The position numbers were made by a program, and so were the translations under genes. Below, piece after piece: positions 62,171-64,000 of a stretch of DNA of 64,000 nt (positions within the stretch are counted from its first letter, which is position 1; each line of letters starts with the position of its first letter). This DNA is from Hygrocybe punicea (lineage: Eukaryota > Basidiomycota > Agaricomycetes > Agaricales > Hygrophoraceae): contig OY744462.1 of the NCBI GenBank assembly GCA_963556145.1, positions 1 to 64,000 on the forward strand, in the 5' to 3' direction. Below the pieces are notes generated by a model, which was given only the letters and a program-made list of their open reading frames with translations, had not been told where the DNA came from and ran no database searches.

Positions 62171-64000
62171 CTCCTTACCCAAGTCCACTGTCCTCAAGAC
62201 ACACTCTAATTTCAGATCTCTCCTCTGCATCTGCTTCCCAGTCAGCCATTGTATGCACAGCCAATAATGTAATAACCACTGATATCCTGATCAAATGCTC
62301 TTCATAATACACGTGTTTAATTTTCAGCTCAGCCTCCTCTGCATATGTAGCCCTACTTTTCTTTGTATATCATCATGCATGCTCTGCTCACTTACTCCCC
62401 TACAAGCTTCAGCTTGCCACATGCACTAGGGATTGGTTTACTAGAAGCACACCCTCAATCCTCCCCCTCAATCCCATCTCATTACCCAACATCTCCCTCT
62501 CCCACTCCTTCTGTCTTTATATGTGGAAACAACTGTTGTATCTCCACACCCTGCCACTGACCTTGAAGGACAATCAGCTCTGTGACTCTCAAAAGAATAA
62601 GTATGTACAATCTTATACTATGCCATAGCACCCATGGTACCAATAGTGGCCATGACAAGGCCTGGAAATTTATAATTAGATGCTGTCATCACTCTGAGTT
62701 TTCTATTGAATAGCTAGGGAAGGGACATCCCAAATGCCCCCAGACACCCCCACAACACCAAATGTCATCCCATGGGCCATCCCATACACCGGACCAGGGA
62801 CAATGGGACGTCCCAACGTATCGTCCCAGGGATGATGGTTTCATCCCAGGGCTGCCCAGTATTTTTACCAACATGTAGATGGTTCAGTACTAGAGGTGAG
62901 TTGTAACTAGTTGTTCAGGCTTTGAGGGTAGCCTGAAGTGTCCAAGTTCCCACGATTTCATACACAAAAATTGACACAAAAATTAAACATTTGAGTATCT
63001 ACAGAGAATGAGTTTTGGCTGTGACCCACGAGTACTCACACAGGTACCTGAGAGATAATACATGACACCCAGATCTGTGAGTATTTCAGACAACTGGTAA
63101 ATGGTACTCACGAGTAAGATACCCACAAGTTTTCCCATGGGTAAACCCATTGTGACCCATGGGTTACCCAGAGTCATGACATGCCTTACTTCTCATTGTT
63201 TCCACTCATCTGCCTTGTTTCCTCTCCCTCCCTCCTCTCCCTCTTCATAGCCTCTTGAGCTTTGACTTCTTTATGTACTCCTTTCTTTTTCTCTAATACA
63301 TATCTTTTTTGGGCCACCCCGCTGTCATCAGGGCCGGTCACACCCCGCTACCTTCTCTGTCCCTTTATAAGGTTTTTGTGAGGGAGGGATGATTAGTTGT
63401 AATGTTGAAGCCAAGTTCAAGCTCAGACAGGGAGCCGTGACTGGGCAGTTGCTGTGCCACATTTGACTTTTGTCTCAGTTTCCACATGTTTATGCAAACA
63501 GCTGTAATTTGATTTTTTTTCACACAAGGCAAGGATTTCCAAAAATATTAGATAGACCTCATCCACAAACAGTTACATCACGTGAAACAGCGTGACAATG
63601 AAGTAAAACCTCTGTAGATAACTTTTGGAGATGTTTAAAAAAAATTTGTTCAGGTGAAATGTTCAGAGAGTGGATCCACAGGGATCTGTGTATTCAAAAG
63701 TTGGATTTTCAATCATTTGAAGGAGGAGATAGATATTTGGTCTAACCCATTGATGTATGTTATGGAGGTGTTACAGTGCTTGATGGTTCATGATGTAAGA
63801 GCCAGTTCGGCTACCAGGTTATTAGATAATATCTCATGTTAGATCATGTTACAATACACTAGATACTGCTTCAGAGTTAGAATTAGGTTATCTAGTAATC
63901 TACAGCTCCGGGTCCAATCCTGCTGCTGCCAGACATGGTTATGCTTTCCATTCAGCGTTCCTGTCTAATGTGTTATGCACTGGTACTCATTACCGTTCTC
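62171..64000. other. Non-coding sequence, no gene supported
   Basis: No frame longer than about 70 codons looks like protein. It contains CCCATGGGT palindromes near 63136-63170 and the GGGACGTCCC cluster at 62718-62860. The sequence continues beyond the window. Confidence 0.5.

Noticed and set aside
63860..63940. tRNA gene or tRNA-derived SINE
   Set aside because: GGGTCCAATCC resembles a B box, but no A box at the right distance and no cloverleaf can be drawn.

Overview
The window is the left end of a linear eukaryotic chromosome, most likely from a basidiomycete fungus. The evidence is a terminal C-strand telomere tract at base 1, genes broken by many 49-74 nt GT-AG introns, OrsD-type zinc-finger/RecQ-like subtelomeric genes, and an endonuclease-less Penelope-like retroelement of the kind known from fungal telomeres. 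Taxonomy is an inference from gene style; nothing in the window identifies the species.

Layout, telomere to interior. (1) 1-148: telomere made of interspersed CTAA and CTAAC units. (2) 149-17560: about 22.8 copies of a 765-bp subtelomeric satellite. (3) 17561-23956: a 6.4-kb block with one five-exon minus-strand gene (C2H2 fingers, OrsD domain, tyrosine-recombinase-like core, Cys-rich tail; 1,244 aa by my splicing), flanked by 60-bp direct repeats, then C-rich minisatellites. (4) 23955-35314: a second 765-bp array (about 14.8 copies). (5) 35315-41710: a second copy of the block at a constant offset of 17,754 bp. (6) 42131-43258: a five-exon plus-strand gene of unknown function. (7) 43399-49082: a long minus-strand gene with the same C2H2/OrsD/recombinase-like architecture plus a complete RecQ-type helicase, interrupted by one in-frame TGA near its 3' end. 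(8) 49519-54224: three arrays of a 144-bp satellite, each ending in the same 145-bp linker. (9) 53994-56900: a 5'-truncated Penelope-like reverse transcriptase followed, in the same frame after one TAA, by a DEDDh 3'-5' exonuclease ORF and then a small ORF. (10) 56901-60580: mostly non-coding, with 160-bp and 157-bp repeats. (11) 60581-60596: an interstitial telomere tract in the same orientation as the chromosome end. (12) 60597-64000: purine-rich GAC repeats, a pyrimidine tract, palindromic repeats and no convincing gene.

Reading the parts together: the interstitial telomere at 60581, the orientation of the Penelope-like element (sense strand toward the interior, 3' end facing the old telomere tract) and the layered arrays suggest that the outer 60 kb was built by successive additions to a chromosome end. 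Two kinds of telomere-adapted machinery may be involved: an endonuclease-less retroelement that could prime on exposed telomere ends, and OrsD/tyrosine-recombinase-like genes with or without a RecQ helicase. All splice models and domain calls were made by eye and no database search was run.
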